Notes: generated by a model from the sequence alone, not told the origin. Shown: positions 50,850 through 60,722, counted from the stretch's first letter. The stretch is DNA of 64,000 bases from Pacificispira sp965223125 (GCA_965223125.1 OZ244984.1:3038001-3102000), one strand, 5' to 3'. Translations and numbers: made by a program.

Positions 50850-53177
50850 ATGCTGTCCAAATCTCTCGAACAGACGTTGCACCGTGCGCTTTCCTTCGCT
50901 GGCGAGCGCAATCACGAATATGCGACGCTGGAACATCTGCTGCTGGCGCTGACCGAGGACCAGGATGGTCTGGCGGTGATGCGCGCCTGTGGCGTGGATG
51001 TCGAGAAGCTGTCGGGGAATTTGTCTGACTATATCGACAATGATCTGAGCAACCTTGTCACCCTGTTGAGCGAGGACCCCAAGCCCACCGCTGGATTCCA
51101 GCGCGTGCTGCAGCGCGCCGCGATTCATGTCCAGTCATCGGGCCGGGAAGAAGTGACCGGTGCCAATGTGCTGGTCGCGATCTTCTCGGAGCGCGAAAGC
51201 CATGCCGTCTATTTCCTGCAATTGCAGGACATGACCCGCTTCGACGCGGTCAACTACATATCCCACGGCATTGCGAAAGTGCCGGGGCAGGAACCCGATC
51301 CGAAGATCGCCAGCACCCCTTCGGGTGCCGAGGAAGACGCAAAGGCGGAAGACGTGAACAAGAGCGGCCATGAGGCGCTGGATGCCTATTGCGTGGATCT
51401 GAACAAGAAGGCGGGGCTCGGCAAGATTGACCCGCTGATCGGACGAGTCGAGGAAGTGGAGCGCGTCATTCAGGTGCTCTGCCGCCGCACCAAGAACAAT
51501 CCGCTGCTGGTCGGTGATCCTGGTGTCGGCAAGACCGCGATTGCCGAAGGTCTGGCCAAGCGCATCGTCGATCTGGACGTCCCGGACGTGCTGGCAACCT
51601 GCACCATCTTCTCGCTCGACATGGGCGCGTTGCTGGCAGGCACGCGCTATCGCGGTGATTTCGAGGAGCGGCTGAAAGCGGTGATGAAGGAGATCGAGGC
51701 CACCGACGGCGCGATCCTGTTCATCGACGAAATCCATACCGTGATCGGGGCCGGGGCCACGACCGGCGGCGCGATGGATGCCTCCAACCTGTTGAAACCC
51801 GCGCTTCAGAGCGGCGGTCTGCGCTGCATCGGTTCGACCACCTACAAGGAATATCGCGGTCATTTCGAGAAGGACCGGGCGCTCGCCCGACGCTTCCAGA
51901 AGATCGATGTCGTCGAGCCGTCGGTCGAGGATGCGATCAAGATCCTGATGGGCCTGAAACCCTATTACGAAGAGCACCACAACATCCGCTATACCCATGA
52001 CGCGATCAAGACGGCGGTGGAACTCTCTTCCCGCTACATCAATGACCGCAAGCTGCCGGACAAGGCCATCGACGTGATCGATGAGGTCGGCGCGGCGCAG
52101 ATGCTGCTGCCGGAAAGCAAGCGGCGCAAGCAGATCGGCACCAAGGATGTGGAAGCCGTCGTCGCCCGAATGGCCCGCATCCCCCCGAAACAGGTCAGCC
52201 GCGACGACCGCGATGCACTCGCCACGCTGGGCAGCGATCTGCGCACCATGGTCTATGGCCAGGACGAGGCCATCGATGCACTGACCTCCGCGATCAAGCT
52301 GTCGCGGGCAGGTCTGCGCGAACAGGACAAGCCGATCGGCAGCTATCTCTTCTCCGGCCCGACCGGCGTCGGCAAGACTGAGGTTGCCAAGCAACTCGCC
52401 CGTACACTGGGCGTGGAACTGAAGCGCTTCGACATGTCGGAATATATGGAGCGCCACTCGATCTCCCGTCTAATCGGGGCTCCCCCCGGCTATGTCGGCT
52501 TCGATCAGGGCGGATTGCTGACCGACGCCATCGACCAGACGCCCCATTGCGTGCTGTTGCTGGACGAGATCGAGAAGGCCCATCCGGACCTGTTCAACGT
52601 CCTGTTGCAGGTGATGGATTACGGTAAGCTGACCGACAATAACGGCAAGACCGTCGATTTCCGCAATGTCGTGCTGATCATGACCACCAATGCCGGGGCC
52701 GCCGATATGGCGAAGCCTGCCATCGGTTTCGGTCGTACCCAGCGCGAGGGCGAGGATACGGCGGCCATCGAGCGCATGTTCACGCCGGAATTCCGCAATC
52801 GTCTGGATGCCGTCATCCCCTTCGCCGCATTGTCGAAGGATGTCATCGGCCGCGTCGTCGACAAGTTCGTGATCCAGTTGGAGGCGCAGCTTGCCGACCG
52901 TGATGTCACCATCGACCTGACCGACGAGGCCCGTCACTGGCTCGGCGAGAAGGGCTATAGCGACAAATACGGCGCCCGCCCGCTGGCCCGTATCATCCAG
53001 GAGCACATCAAGCGCCCGCTGGCGGAAGAGCTTCTGTTCGGCAAGCTTGCCAATGGCGGCACTGTGCTGGTCGATGTCGACAAGGACGCCGACAAACTCC
53101 GCTTCGCCTTCCCCGATGCGGGCAATCCGAAGAAATCGGCCAAGGCTAAAAAGGGCAAGGCAGGGGAGCGGGCTTAA
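50850..53177 (+). CDS. clpA: ATP-dependent Clp protease ATPase subunit ClpA
   Basis: A 775-residue AAA+ unfoldase with an N-terminal Clp-N domain (about residues 1-140) and two ATPase domains. Walker A motifs are GDPGVGKTAIAEG (first) and GPTGVGKTEVAKQ (second). A final Lys/Ala-rich tail follows. ClpA unfolds substrates for ClpP. ATG 50850 follows GAAAGGAGA by ten bases. Length is normal. A strong terminator follows. Confidence 0.97.
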   Translation: MLSKSLEQTLHRALSFAGERNHEYATLEHLLLALTEDQDGLAVMRACGVDVEKLSGNLSDYIDNDLSNLVTLLSEDPKPTAGFQRVLQRAAIHVQSSGREEVTGANVLVAIFSERESHAVYFLQLQDMTRFDAVNYISHGIAKVPGQEPDPKIASTPSGAEEDAKAEDVNKSGHEALDAYCVDLNKKAGLGKIDPLIGRVEEVERVIQVLCRRTKNNPLLVGDPGVGKTAIAEGLAKRIVDLDVPDVLATCTIFSLDMGALLAGTRYRGDFEERLKAVMKEIEATDGAILFIDEIHTVIGAGATTGGAMDASNLLKPALQSGGLRCIGSTTYKEYRGHFEKDRALARRFQKIDVVEPSVEDAIKILMGLKPYYEEHHNIRYTHDAIKTAVELSSRYINDRKLPDKAIDVIDEVGAAQMLLPESKRRKQIGTKDVEAVVARMARIPPKQVSRDDRDALATLGSDLRTMVYGQDEAIDALTSAIKLSRAGLREQDKPIGSYLFSGPTGVGKTEVAKQLARTLGVELKRFDMSEYMERHSISRLIGAPPGYVGFDQGGLLTDAIDQTPHCVLLLDEIEKAHPDLFNVLLQVMDYGKLTDNNGKTVDFRNVVLIMTTNAGAADMAKPAIGFGRTQREGEDTAAIERMFTPEFRNRLDAVIPFAALSKDVIGRVVDKFVIQLEAQLADRDVTIDLTDEARHWLGEKGYSDKYGARPLARIIQEHIKRPLAEELLFGKLANGGTVLVDVDKDADKLRFAFPDAGNPKKSAKAKKGKAGERA

Positions 53178-53202
53178 TTTCAACGAAATGTGTTGATATT
53201 TA

Positions 53203-53232
53203 AAAGGCCCTGCCGGTGCAGGGCCTTTTTTT
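53203..53232 (+). terminator. clpA intrinsic terminator
   Basis: An 11-base-pair stem (AAAGGCCCTGC with GCAGGGCCTTT) around a CGGT loop, running into an uninterrupted T-run. Classic rho-independent terminator. It also marks the left edge of the AT-rich island. Confidence 0.93.
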
Positions 53233-53341
53233 TATTTTGTACGTGTTTAAAATATAATTGTTGAAAAAAAATTAATATAATGAAAAATTTATCTTTAAGA
53301 GTTGTATGTGTTAAATTTTTCGTGTTGGAGGTTGATGTTAA

Positions 53342-54379
53342 ATGTCTGAATCCATTTTAACTTTTCGATTTACTGGCCGTATGGCATCAGAAGGACAATT
53401 AAATTTCTATGAGGCAGGAAGGTTCTATTATGCTGCGGCGCGTTCAGTATATTTGATTGAAGAATACCGCCTTTCAAGGCGTGTACTAGGTCGTCTTACT
53501 AAGAAAATTAATGCTGATATTAGAATAGGTTCACCTGAGAAAGGATCATTCTTAGTAAATGTTATTGTTAATGCTGCGCCTGTATTACAAGATCCACTTG
53601 TCCAGCTATCTTTGGAGACTCTTTATACACATATCGTTGGGCGATATTTTCCCGCTGTATCTGCTACTTCTGATGCTGTTAAATTGGCACAAGAGCAAAC
53701 TAAACAAACTGAAGCTCTTGTGCGTTTATCTGAACAAGAAACAAAACGCCTTGAAATGTATAAAGAACTTTCAATGACATCGATTAATGCTGTTTCTGAA
53801 ATGGCTAAAAGAACATCTTCGCTTTACGAGGAACTTGTAAGGCTTCCGTCGGAAACTGATACTACTGATTTAAAGTTAAAAAGTGTTGTGGATGAGCTAA
53901 AAGCAGCACTGAATAGAGAGGAGACAGTTTCATCTAGTGTAAATGAATTAGTTTCTATAGAAGATCAAAGAAAATTAGAATCTCATTTAGTTAATGCTAT
54001 TAAGGATTTAGCGCTACCCCTTAGAACTTCGGCAAACTCTCTGCAAGTTTTCACTAATAACAATGACAACGCGCTGGTTCATATTGATGAGTTCGGAATA
54101 GATCGTATACAAGATGATTTTCCAGACGATAGGCACACTATGTTACGAGGCCGAGTAAAGAGCCTTGACCGTGAAACTGGATATGGAAAAATTAGAGTAT
54201 TCGATAAAAACATCCAAGGTGCGCTAAACTTTAGAATACCGGGAGGTATTGAGAATAAATATTGGGGCGAAATTGTTAACTCCTTAAATAAAGGAGAAAT
54301 ATCAGCTAGTTTCCAAATCTATAGAGATAGAAATGGAGTGCCATCACGACTTATTTTTGATAAGATAATAACAAATTAA
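53342..54379 (+). CDS. Unassigned protein in an AT-rich island
   Basis: A 345-residue protein I do not recognise. The N-terminal part includes GQLNFYEAGRFYYAAARSVY (about residues 18-37), the middle (about 110-215) is a charged coiled-coil-like region, and the C-terminal 75 residues are strand-rich (RVKSLDRETGYGKIRVF). There is no signal peptide or membrane segment. GGAGG lies ten bases before the ATG. Base and codon use is strongly AT-rich, unlike both neighbours, which points to recent acquisition. It sits alone between the clpA terminator and the hydantoinase gene. A defence or phage-derived role is possible but not supported by any motif. Confidence 0.7.
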   Translation: MSESILTFRFTGRMASEGQLNFYEAGRFYYAAARSVYLIEEYRLSRRVLGRLTKKINADIRIGSPEKGSFLVNVIVNAAPVLQDPLVQLSLETLYTHIVGRYFPAVSATSDAVKLAQEQTKQTEALVRLSEQETKRLEMYKELSMTSINAVSEMAKRTSSLYEELVRLPSETDTTDLKLKSVVDELKAALNREETVSSSVNELVSIEDQRKLESHLVNAIKDLALPLRTSANSLQVFTNNNDNALVHIDEFGIDRIQDDFPDDRHTMLRGRVKSLDRETGYGKIRVFDKNIQGALNFRIPGGIENKYWGEIVNSLNKGEISASFQIYRDRNGVPSRLIFDKIITN

Positions 54380-54522
54380 TTATTTTATAATATCTAAATA
54401 ATACTTATTATCAAGCATAATTAATTATAATAGATCTTTTTGAGTTTATCCAATGCCATACATTGACAATTTATCGATAAATCGTCATCATCAAGTTTCA
54501 AATCCAGATGGTGGAGAATGTG
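54380..54522. other. AT-rich right flank of the island
   Basis: The stretch 54380-54500 continues the AT-rich composition and then switches abruptly to GC-rich sequence at about 54500. No integrase, tRNA or flanking direct repeat is visible at either edge. The hydantoinase gene may have lost or changed its native promoter here. Confidence 0.5.
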
Positions 54523-57500
54523 ATGACGGCGGCGACGGAAGTGGTTCGGGATGAGCGCGGGGGATGGCAGTTCTGGATCGACCGGGGGGGCACGTTCACC
54601 GATGTTGTCGGGCGCAAGCCGGACGGAACCTTGCTGACCCACAAGCTGCTGTCCGAAAACCCGGAAGCCTATAAGGACGCCGCCGTTCAGGGTATCCGTG
54701 ACCTGCTGGGCCTCAAGCCGGATGATCCGATCCCTTCGGACAGGATCGACGCGGTCAAGATGGGAACCACGGTCGCGACCAATGCGCTGCTGGAGCGCAA
54801 AGGCGACCGGACCCTGCTGGTCGTCACCGAGGGCTTCCGCGACCAGTTGCGCATCGCCTATCAGGCCCGCCCGCGGCTGTTCGACCGCAACATCATCCTG
54901 CCGGAACTGCTCTATGAGCGGGTGGAGGAAGTGACCGAGCGGATTGATGCCAGGGACCGGGTGCTGGTCCCGCTCGATCTCGATGCCCTGCGCCCGAAAC
55001 TGCAGGTCGCCTATGACGACGGGATTCGCGCGGTTGCTATCGTTCTGATGCATGCCTATCGCGTGCCCGATCATGAAATCCTGATTGCCGATCTGGCGCG
55101 GGGGATCGGGTTCACCCAGGTCTCCACCAGTCACGAGACCAGCCCGCTGATCAAATTTGTCGGGCGTGGCGATACGACGGTGGTGGATGCCTATCTCTCA
55201 CCCATCCTCGCGCGCTATGTCCGCCAGGTCGCGGGGGAGTTGGGTGATGTGCGCCTGCAATTCATGCAATCCAATGGCGGGTTGACCGATGCCAGACTGT
55301 TCCAGGGCAAGGATGCGATCCTGTCTGGCCCTGCGGGCGGGATCGTCGGATCGGTGAAGACCGCGCAACAGGCCGGTTTTGAGAAAGTCATCACCTTCGA
55401 TATGGGCGGCACCTCAACCGATGTCGCGCATTTCGATGGTGAGTATGAACGCGCGTTTGAAACGCTGGTCGCGGGTGTGCGGATGCGCGCGCCGATGATG
55501 CTGATCCATACCGTTGCGGCGGGGGGCGGGTCGATCTGTCAGTTTGACGGCGCACGGTTTCGTGTCGGTCCGGAAAGCGCCGGGGCCAATCCGGGTCCGG
55601 CGGCCTATCGCCGGGGCGGGCCGCTGGCGGTCACCGACTGCAATGTGATGCTGGGCAAGCTGCAACCGCAATTCTTCCCCTCCGTCTTCGGCCCGAACCA
55701 GAATGAGCCGCTGGATGCCGAGCCGGTGCGCCGTAAATTCGCAGCGCTGGCGAAAGAAGTTGAAGCCGCGACCGGCGAACGCCGCAGCCCGGAAGAAATC
55801 GCCGAGGGGTTCCTGAAGATCGCGGTCGAGAACATGGCCAATGCGATCAAGAAGATTTCCGTCCAGCGCGGCTACGATGTCACCGAATACGCGCTGCAAT
55901 GTTTCGGTGGCGCGGGCGGACAGCATGCCTGTCTGATCGCCGATACACTGGGCATGACCAAGGTATTGATCCACCCCTTCGCCGGTGTCCTGTCGGCTTA
56001 TGGCATGGGATTGGCCGATATCCGGGCGATGCGGGAGCGTTCTGTCGAGCAGCCGCTGGAGGCGGACCTGCTGGCGCGGCTGGATAGTGAATTGCATGCG
56101 ATGGCCCATGAGGCGGAAGCGGAACTGATCGGTCAGGATGTACCGAAGGACCGCACCGAAATCCTGCGCAAGGTGCATATCCGCTACGATGGGTCCGATA
56201 CCGCGCTGGAAGTGCCCTTCGGCCCGCTGGCGGAGATGGAGGAGGCATTCAAATCCGCCTATCGCGCCCGCTTTGGCTTCCTGATGGGCAGCAAGGGCCT
56301 CGTCGCCTCTGCCTTGTCGGTTGAGGCCATCGGACGGACCTTCGATCTTGCGACCGACGATCTGGCAACCCGCCAGGCCGCGCCGGAGCCGATGGAATGG
56401 ATCACCGCCCATATGGCCGGTGAACCGGTCAAGGCCCCGGTCTTCGACCGGGACCGCATGGCACCGGGTCAGAAGGTCAAGGGGCCAGCCATCCTGGTCG
56501 AGCGGACCGGCACCAATGTCGTCGAGCCGGGCTGGGAAGCGGAAATGACCGCCATCGGCAATCTGGTCCTGACCCGTGTCGAGGCGCTGCCCCGTCAGGT
56601 TGCCATCGGCACGACCAGCGATCCGGTGATGCTGGAGGTCTTCAACAATCTGTTCATGTCCATCGCCGAACAGATGGGTTATACGCTGCAGAACACCGCT
56701 TATTCGGTGAATATCAAGGAGCGGCTGGATTTCTCCTGCGCGGTCTTCGATGCGGAGGGCAACCTGATTGCCAATGCGCCGCATATGCCGGTCCATCTCG
56801 GCTCGATGGGGGAGAGTGTGCGCGCTGTGGTGCGCAACAACCAGGGGGCCATCCGCCCCGGCGACGCCTATGTTCTGAACAACCCCTATAATGGCGGAAC
56901 CCATCTGCCCGACGTCACCGTCGTGACGCCGGTCTTCGACGAGGCGGGGAAGGATATCCTGTTCTTTGTCGCCAGCCGGGGGCACCATTCCGATATCGGC
57001 GGTCGCACACCCGGATCCGCCCCACCGGATTCGAAGCATATCGACGAGGAAGGCGTCCTGATCGACAATTTCAAACTGGTCGACCAGGGGACCTACCGCG
57101 AGGAGGAATTCCGCAAGGTGCTGTTGGGCGCGACCTATCCCGCCCGCAATCCCGACCAGAACCTCGCCGATCTGCGTGCGCAGCTTGCCGCCAACGAAAA
57201 GGGCGTGCAGGAATTGCGCCGGATGGTGGATCATTTCGGCCTCGCCACGGTTCAGGCCTATATGGGCCATGTCCAGGATAATGCGGAGGAATCCGTTCGC
57301 CGTGTTATCGATGTCCTGAAAGACGGCAGCTTCGATTACCCGATGGATAACGGGCAGTCGGTGAAGGTGAAGATCACCATCGACAAGCCCAATCGCGGGG
57401 CCACCGTCGATTTCACCGGCACCAGCCCGCAGGGGCAGAACAACTTCAACGCTCCAGCCGCCGTGTGCCGTGCTGCGGTCCTCTACGTCTTCCGCACGCT

Positions 57501-58146
57501 GGTCAATGACGATATCCCGATGAACGAGGGTTGCCTGAAGCCGATTGAGATCATCCTGCCCGAGGACTGCATGCTGAACGCGCGTTATCCGGGGGCGGTG
57601 ATCGCCGGAAATGTGGAGACATCCCAGATCGTCACCGATGCGCTCTATGGCGCGCTTGGCGTGATGGCTGCGGCCCAGGGGACGATGAACAATTTCGTCT
57701 GGGGCAACGAGCGCTATCAGTATTACGAAACCGTCTGCGGTGGCTCCGGTGCCGGTCCGGATTTCGACGGGACCGATGCGGTGCACACCCATATGACCAA
57801 CAGTCGGCTGACCGATCCGGAAATCCTGGAATGGCGACTGCCGGTGCTGCTGGAAAGCTTTGAAATCCGGCGCGGCTCCGGGGGCAAGGGCAAGCACAAG
57901 GGCGGTGACGGCGTGCGCCGCCGGGTGCGTTTTCTGGAGGCGATGGACGTCGTTATCCTGGCCAATCACCGCATCGTGCCGCCCTACGGCATGGCAGGCG
58001 GGGAGGATGCAGCGGTCGGGCGAAACTGGATCGAGCGCATCGATGGCAGCATTGACACCATGATCGCCACCGATATGCGGGCCGTCCAGCCGGGCGATGT
58101 CTTCGTGCTGGAGACACCCGGCGGAGGTGGTTACGGGAAGGCTTAG
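54523..58146 (+). CDS. Fused hydantoinase A/B (5-oxoprolinase-type) protein
   Basis: A 1207-residue protein with a HyuA-type ATP-binding half, starting FWIDRGGTFTDVVGR and containing FDMGGTSTDVAHFDG, and a HyuB-type half from about residue 700 with NTAYSVNIKERLDFSC. The fused arrangement is that of 5-oxoprolinase, which opens 5-oxoproline to glutamate using ATP, but related fused enzymes act on other cyclic amides. ATG 54523 follows GGAG by six bases; ATG 54508 is also in frame. It is followed by a winged-helix regulator. Confidence 0.9.
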   Translation: MTAATEVVRDERGGWQFWIDRGGTFTDVVGRKPDGTLLTHKLLSENPEAYKDAAVQGIRDLLGLKPDDPIPSDRIDAVKMGTTVATNALLERKGDRTLLVVTEGFRDQLRIAYQARPRLFDRNIILPELLYERVEEVTERIDARDRVLVPLDLDALRPKLQVAYDDGIRAVAIVLMHAYRVPDHEILIADLARGIGFTQVSTSHETSPLIKFVGRGDTTVVDAYLSPILARYVRQVAGELGDVRLQFMQSNGGLTDARLFQGKDAILSGPAGGIVGSVKTAQQAGFEKVITFDMGGTSTDVAHFDGEYERAFETLVAGVRMRAPMMLIHTVAAGGGSICQFDGARFRVGPESAGANPGPAAYRRGGPLAVTDCNVMLGKLQPQFFPSVFGPNQNEPLDAEPVRRKFAALAKEVEAATGERRSPEEIAEGFLKIAVENMANAIKKISVQRGYDVTEYALQCFGGAGGQHACLIADTLGMTKVLIHPFAGVLSAYGMGLADIRAMRERSVEQPLEADLLARLDSELHAMAHEAEAELIGQDVPKDRTEILRKVHIRYDGSDTALEVPFGPLAEMEEAFKSAYRARFGFLMGSKGLVASALSVEAIGRTFDLATDDLATRQAAPEPMEWITAHMAGEPVKAPVFDRDRMAPGQKVKGPAILVERTGTNVVEPGWEAEMTAIGNLVLTRVEALPRQVAIGTTSDPVMLEVFNNLFMSIAEQMGYTLQNTAYSVNIKERLDFSCAVFDAEGNLIANAPHMPVHLGSMGESVRAVVRNNQGAIRPGDAYVLNNPYNGGTHLPDVTVVTPVFDEAGKDILFFVASRGHHSDIGGRTPGSAPPDSKHIDEEGVLIDNFKLVDQGTYREEEFRKVLLGATYPARNPDQNLADLRAQLAANEKGVQELRRMVDHFGLATVQAYMGHVQDNAEESVRRVIDVLKDGSFDYPMDNGQSVKVKITIDKPNRGATVDFTGTSPQGQNNFNAPAAVCRAAVLYVFRTLVNDDIPMNEGCLKPIEIILPEDCMLNARYPGAVIAGNVETSQIVTDALYGALGVMAAAQGTMNNFVWGNERYQYYETVCGGSGAGPDFDGTDAVHTHMTNSRLTDPEILEWRLPVLLESFEIRRGSGGKGKHKGGDGVRRRVRFLEAMDVVILANHRIVPPYGMAGGEDAAVGRNWIERIDGSIDTMIATDMRAVQPGDVFVLETPGGGGYGKA

Positions 58147-58211
58147 ATACTGGGCGATTCATTGTTACCCTCTCCAGCACGGTAAAGAAGTAACTCCAAG
58201 GAGCGATAGCC

Positions 58212-58721
58212 ATGACCCGGAACCGCATCGTCGCCTCAGCCCATCTCGTTTCCGAGAAGGCGGCGGAACTGAGCGAATATGAATATGGGTTGATGGTTGG
58301 CTGGAACGCCTTTCAGCGCTGGATCACCCGCTGTATGGCAGCGGCGGGATATGGCGATCTGTCGTCGCTGGATATCATGGTGCTGCATTCAACGAATCAT
58401 CGGGGCCGTGCCAAGCGGCTGGCCGATCTCTGCTTCACGCTGAATGTGGAGGATACTCATACCGTCAACTATGCCCTGAAAAAGCTCCAGAAGGGGGGCC
58501 TGGTCACATCGGAAAAGCGCGGTAAGGAAGTCTTCTATCAAGCATCTGATTTGGGACGACAGGCCTGCCAGACCTATCGCGACGTGCGCGAGGCCTGTCT
58601 TGTCGATGCTTTCCAGGCGCTGGGCGGGGTTGATGCGGCGGAGATTGCCGATACCGCGCGCACGCTGCGTGCCCTTTCCGGTCTCTACGATCAGGCAGCC
58701 CGAAGCGCCACCAGTCTTTAG
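58212..58721 (+). CDS. Winged-helix regulator, MarR-like
   Basis: A 169-residue protein. SLDIMVLHSTNHRGRAKRLAD, DTHTVNYALKKLQKGGLV (recognition helix) and TSEKRGKEVFYQASDLG (wing) show a winged-helix DNA-binding domain of MarR type. The C-terminal helices serve for dimer formation. AAGGAG lies eight bases before the ATG. It is 65 bases after the hydantoinase gene and may regulate it. Operator sites were not identified. Confidence 0.85.
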   Translation: MTRNRIVASAHLVSEKAAELSEYEYGLMVGWNAFQRWITRCMAAAGYGDLSSLDIMVLHSTNHRGRAKRLADLCFTLNVEDTHTVNYALKKLQKGGLVTSEKRGKEVFYQASDLGRQACQTYRDVREACLVDAFQALGGVDAAEIADTARTLRALSGLYDQAARSATSL

Positions 58722-58740
58722 GGATGAAGATTATATCCCG

Positions 58741-59184
58741 TTAAAATCCCGGTAACCGTGCCAGAAGGGCGGGGTTGTCCCAGCGCGGACGGCGGTCTTC
58801 GATTAGGACGGCATGTCCGGCATCCAGCCCGTCCGTCGCGGCGGTCACCCGGATTTGCAGGAAGCGCGGGACCAGTTCGTTGTTCAGGTCATCCAGCACC
58901 ATCGCGGCGAGGGATTCCAGTATCTCGGTTTCCGGTAAGGCGGTTAGGTAGATTTCGAAGGCTTCTTCCTGGAGCAGCAGCTTGTCCGGTACATAGCGCA
59001 GCGAGATCGTGGCCGCACCATCACCGGTCTTTCCCACAACCTTGCACAGATAATCGACCCTGGATAACGGGTTGCGCACGGTCTCGATCCGCGATTGCCG
59101 CTCAATCCGTGCCTTGATGATTTCTGCATCCAGGGCCAGGGCTTCAGCGACTTTGTCGGAAGTGGTTTTGGTCGTGTCGCTCAT
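58741..59184 (-). CDS. QueF-like (T-fold) protein at the end of a flagellar operon
   Basis: A 147-residue cytoplasmic protein. ISLRYVPDKLLLQEEAFEIYL and LAAMVLDDLNNELVPRF-type stretches (about residues 61-80 and 90-108) closely follow the YIPDKL...YL...I-x-x-DL pattern of QueF nitrile reductases. A Cys in VDYLCKVVGKTGD lies near the position of the QueF catalytic Cys, but the flanking residues and spacing differ. Its start overlaps the fliK stop by 4 bases. Whether it is an enzyme is unclear; the family resemblance is by eye. Confidence 0.5.
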   Translation of the reverse strand: MSDTTKTTSDKVAEALALDAEIIKARIERQSRIETVRNPLSRVDYLCKVVGKTGDGAATISLRYVPDKLLLQEEAFEIYLTALPETEILESLAAMVLDDLNNELVPRFLQIRVTAATDGLDAGHAVLIEDRRPRWDNPALLARLPGF

Positions 59185-60722
59185 ACGGTAAGGCCTCCCG
59201 GACCTGGTGAACGGGTGTCGCTGTCCGGTATCAGATCAAATTTAGGCACGACCATGAAGTCCACCCGTCCACTGAGGCCAAGGGCGGAGACGGTGTCGAT
59301 GAAGATGTCGCGGATATCATCTCGTGCTTCCTGTTCCAGCGGGCGCTGGGTTCGGATCATCACATCGACCTGCCTTTCGCGGGCAAGACCATCGAACTGG
59401 ATCGGACCCAGGCGGCTGAAGTCCGCCTCGATGACGAAGCGCTTGGATTCTGCCTTGCCATCCTCTCGCTGGGAGTCTGCATCCTTGGGGGGAGTATCCC
59501 GCATATAGAGGCGGATCTGTTCAACCTGACCTGCGTTCAGGAAGGGTAGGGAGCTGACGCGCCAGTCCTGTCCGGCACTGTCGCTGGCCCGACCCTGCAC
59601 GAGATCGCCGGAGAGTTTCGATAACAGCCCGGACTTTCCCCCATCTGCGGCAGCCAGCGTGCGGGCCGTATCGCTGCCAAGCCAGCGGTCTGCACCGCCT
59701 TGACGCAGGCTGTTGGCGAGGAACAGGACGGCCATACCCAGTTGCGCATTGGGTTGCGGGATCAGGGATTGCGTCAATCGCTGTGCCATCGCCGGATCAG
59801 AGCCGCGCAGCAGCGTGATTGCATCCTGCAATGCCTGGAACCGTGCGCCGCCAGCACCAAATTCAGCACTGCCCGGCATAGGCAGACGTGGCGCTCCGAT
59901 GGTGTCGAGTAGAAGCCGGGTTCCCGTCGACGGTGTCGTCGGCAGAGAAACCGACAGGGTGCCGAACGATGATTGAATCAGTGTTGCGCCGCCCGAAGAC
60001 TGTCCAGTCACCGTCCCGACGAAACTTCCGGCGGTTCCGGTGACGGCGAAGGGTTGACCCGGAGGAGCAATGCCGAGCAGTCGCACTTGCAGGTTTGTTC
60101 CCGCTGGTAAGGCTCCTGCGGCCGGGGGCTGTGTCGCGGGGGTGGAAGCCGAAGGCAGCGTTGTACCGGTGACGTTACCTGGTGTTGCAGAAGGGGAGGT
60201 GCCGGATGCGCCCCCTGGAACGGTGCCTGATGCTCCGCTCCCCTGTGTGGTGATAACACCGTTGAAGACCGACCCCAGTGTCAGGGTCGTCACGACGGCA
60301 GGCTGTGGGGTGGGTTGAGCCACCGGTGTGGATGCCGCGGCTCCCTGGCCAGAAAGGCCCGTCTGCGGTTGCAGGAAGAGCGTTGTCGGGGAACCAGTGG
60401 ATTGGAGCGACAAGGCAAGGTTCGTTCCGACGGGCAGGGGGAGGGCCGTCTGAACCTGGAGCGTCTGGCCATTCTGAGTCGTCAGCGTTAACTGGCCGTT
60501 TTGCGGCACGGCGGTGACCTGGGCGGGTATGCTAGGCAATGATTGCAGTGCCTGCGCCAGAGAGGGCGGCAGGCTTGGTACAGTCGCAGTCCCGGAGGGC
60601 AGGGAGGCTGTCGTACCGCCGCTTGTTGTCGAGCCTGTTTGGCCCGCATTTGTCTGCCCGGCACTGCTCTGGCTGTTGCCGGTCTGGCTGGATGATGGCG
60701 GTGGGACGTTGGGTGTCTGCAT
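59181..60722 (-). CDS. fliK: Flagellar hook-length control protein FliK-like
   Basis: A 513-residue protein. The first 270 residues are low-complexity, rich in Gly, Thr, Ser, Pro, Gln and Ala. The C-terminal third is structured, with EADFSRLGPIQFDGLARERQ and a VDVMIRTQ segment, like the Flg_hook domain of FliK. FliK measures hook length and switches export specificity. Sequence is very variable in the family, so the call depends on architecture and on the adjoining flhG, flhF and flhA genes. Confidence 0.75.
   Translation of the reverse strand: MQTPNVPPPSSSQTGNSQSSAGQTNAGQTGSTTSGGTTASLPSGTATVPSLPPSLAQALQSLPSIPAQVTAVPQNGQLTLTTQNGQTLQVQTALPLPVGTNLALSLQSTGSPTTLFLQPQTGLSGQGAAASTPVAQPTPQPAVVTTLTLGSVFNGVITTQGSGASGTVPGGASGTSPSATPGNVTGTTLPSASTPATQPPAAGALPAGTNLQVRLLGIAPPGQPFAVTGTAGSFVGTVTGQSSGGATLIQSSFGTLSVSLPTTPSTGTRLLLDTIGAPRLPMPGSAEFGAGGARFQALQDAITLLRGSDPAMAQRLTQSLIPQPNAQLGMAVLFLANSLRQGGADRWLGSDTARTLAAADGGKSGLLSKLSGDLVQGRASDSAGQDWRVSSLPFLNAGQVEQIRLYMRDTPPKDADSQREDGKAESKRFVIEADFSRLGPIQFDGLARERQVDVMIRTQRPLEQEARDDIRDIFIDTVSALGLSGRVDFMVVPKFDLIPDSDTRSPGPGGLTV

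Noticed and set aside
51135..52457. A 440-residue open frame antisense to clpA
   Set aside because: Shadow of clpA, with the same low-complexity composition as other antisense frames.
53233..54522. Integrated prophage or insertion sequence at the AT-rich island
   Set aside because: No integrase, transposase, terminal inverted repeats or target duplication is visible; only the composition shift is supported.
55414..57969. An 851-residue open frame antisense to the hydantoinase gene
   Set aside because: It is a codon-bias shadow of a high-GC gene; its product is His/Arg/Gln-rich with no family pattern, and the sense gene is unambiguous.
59900..60720. Low-complexity Gly/Thr/Ser/Pro/Gln-rich coding stretch as a tandem repeat
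   Set aside because: There is no regular period; it is the usual disordered N-terminal part of FliK-type proteins.
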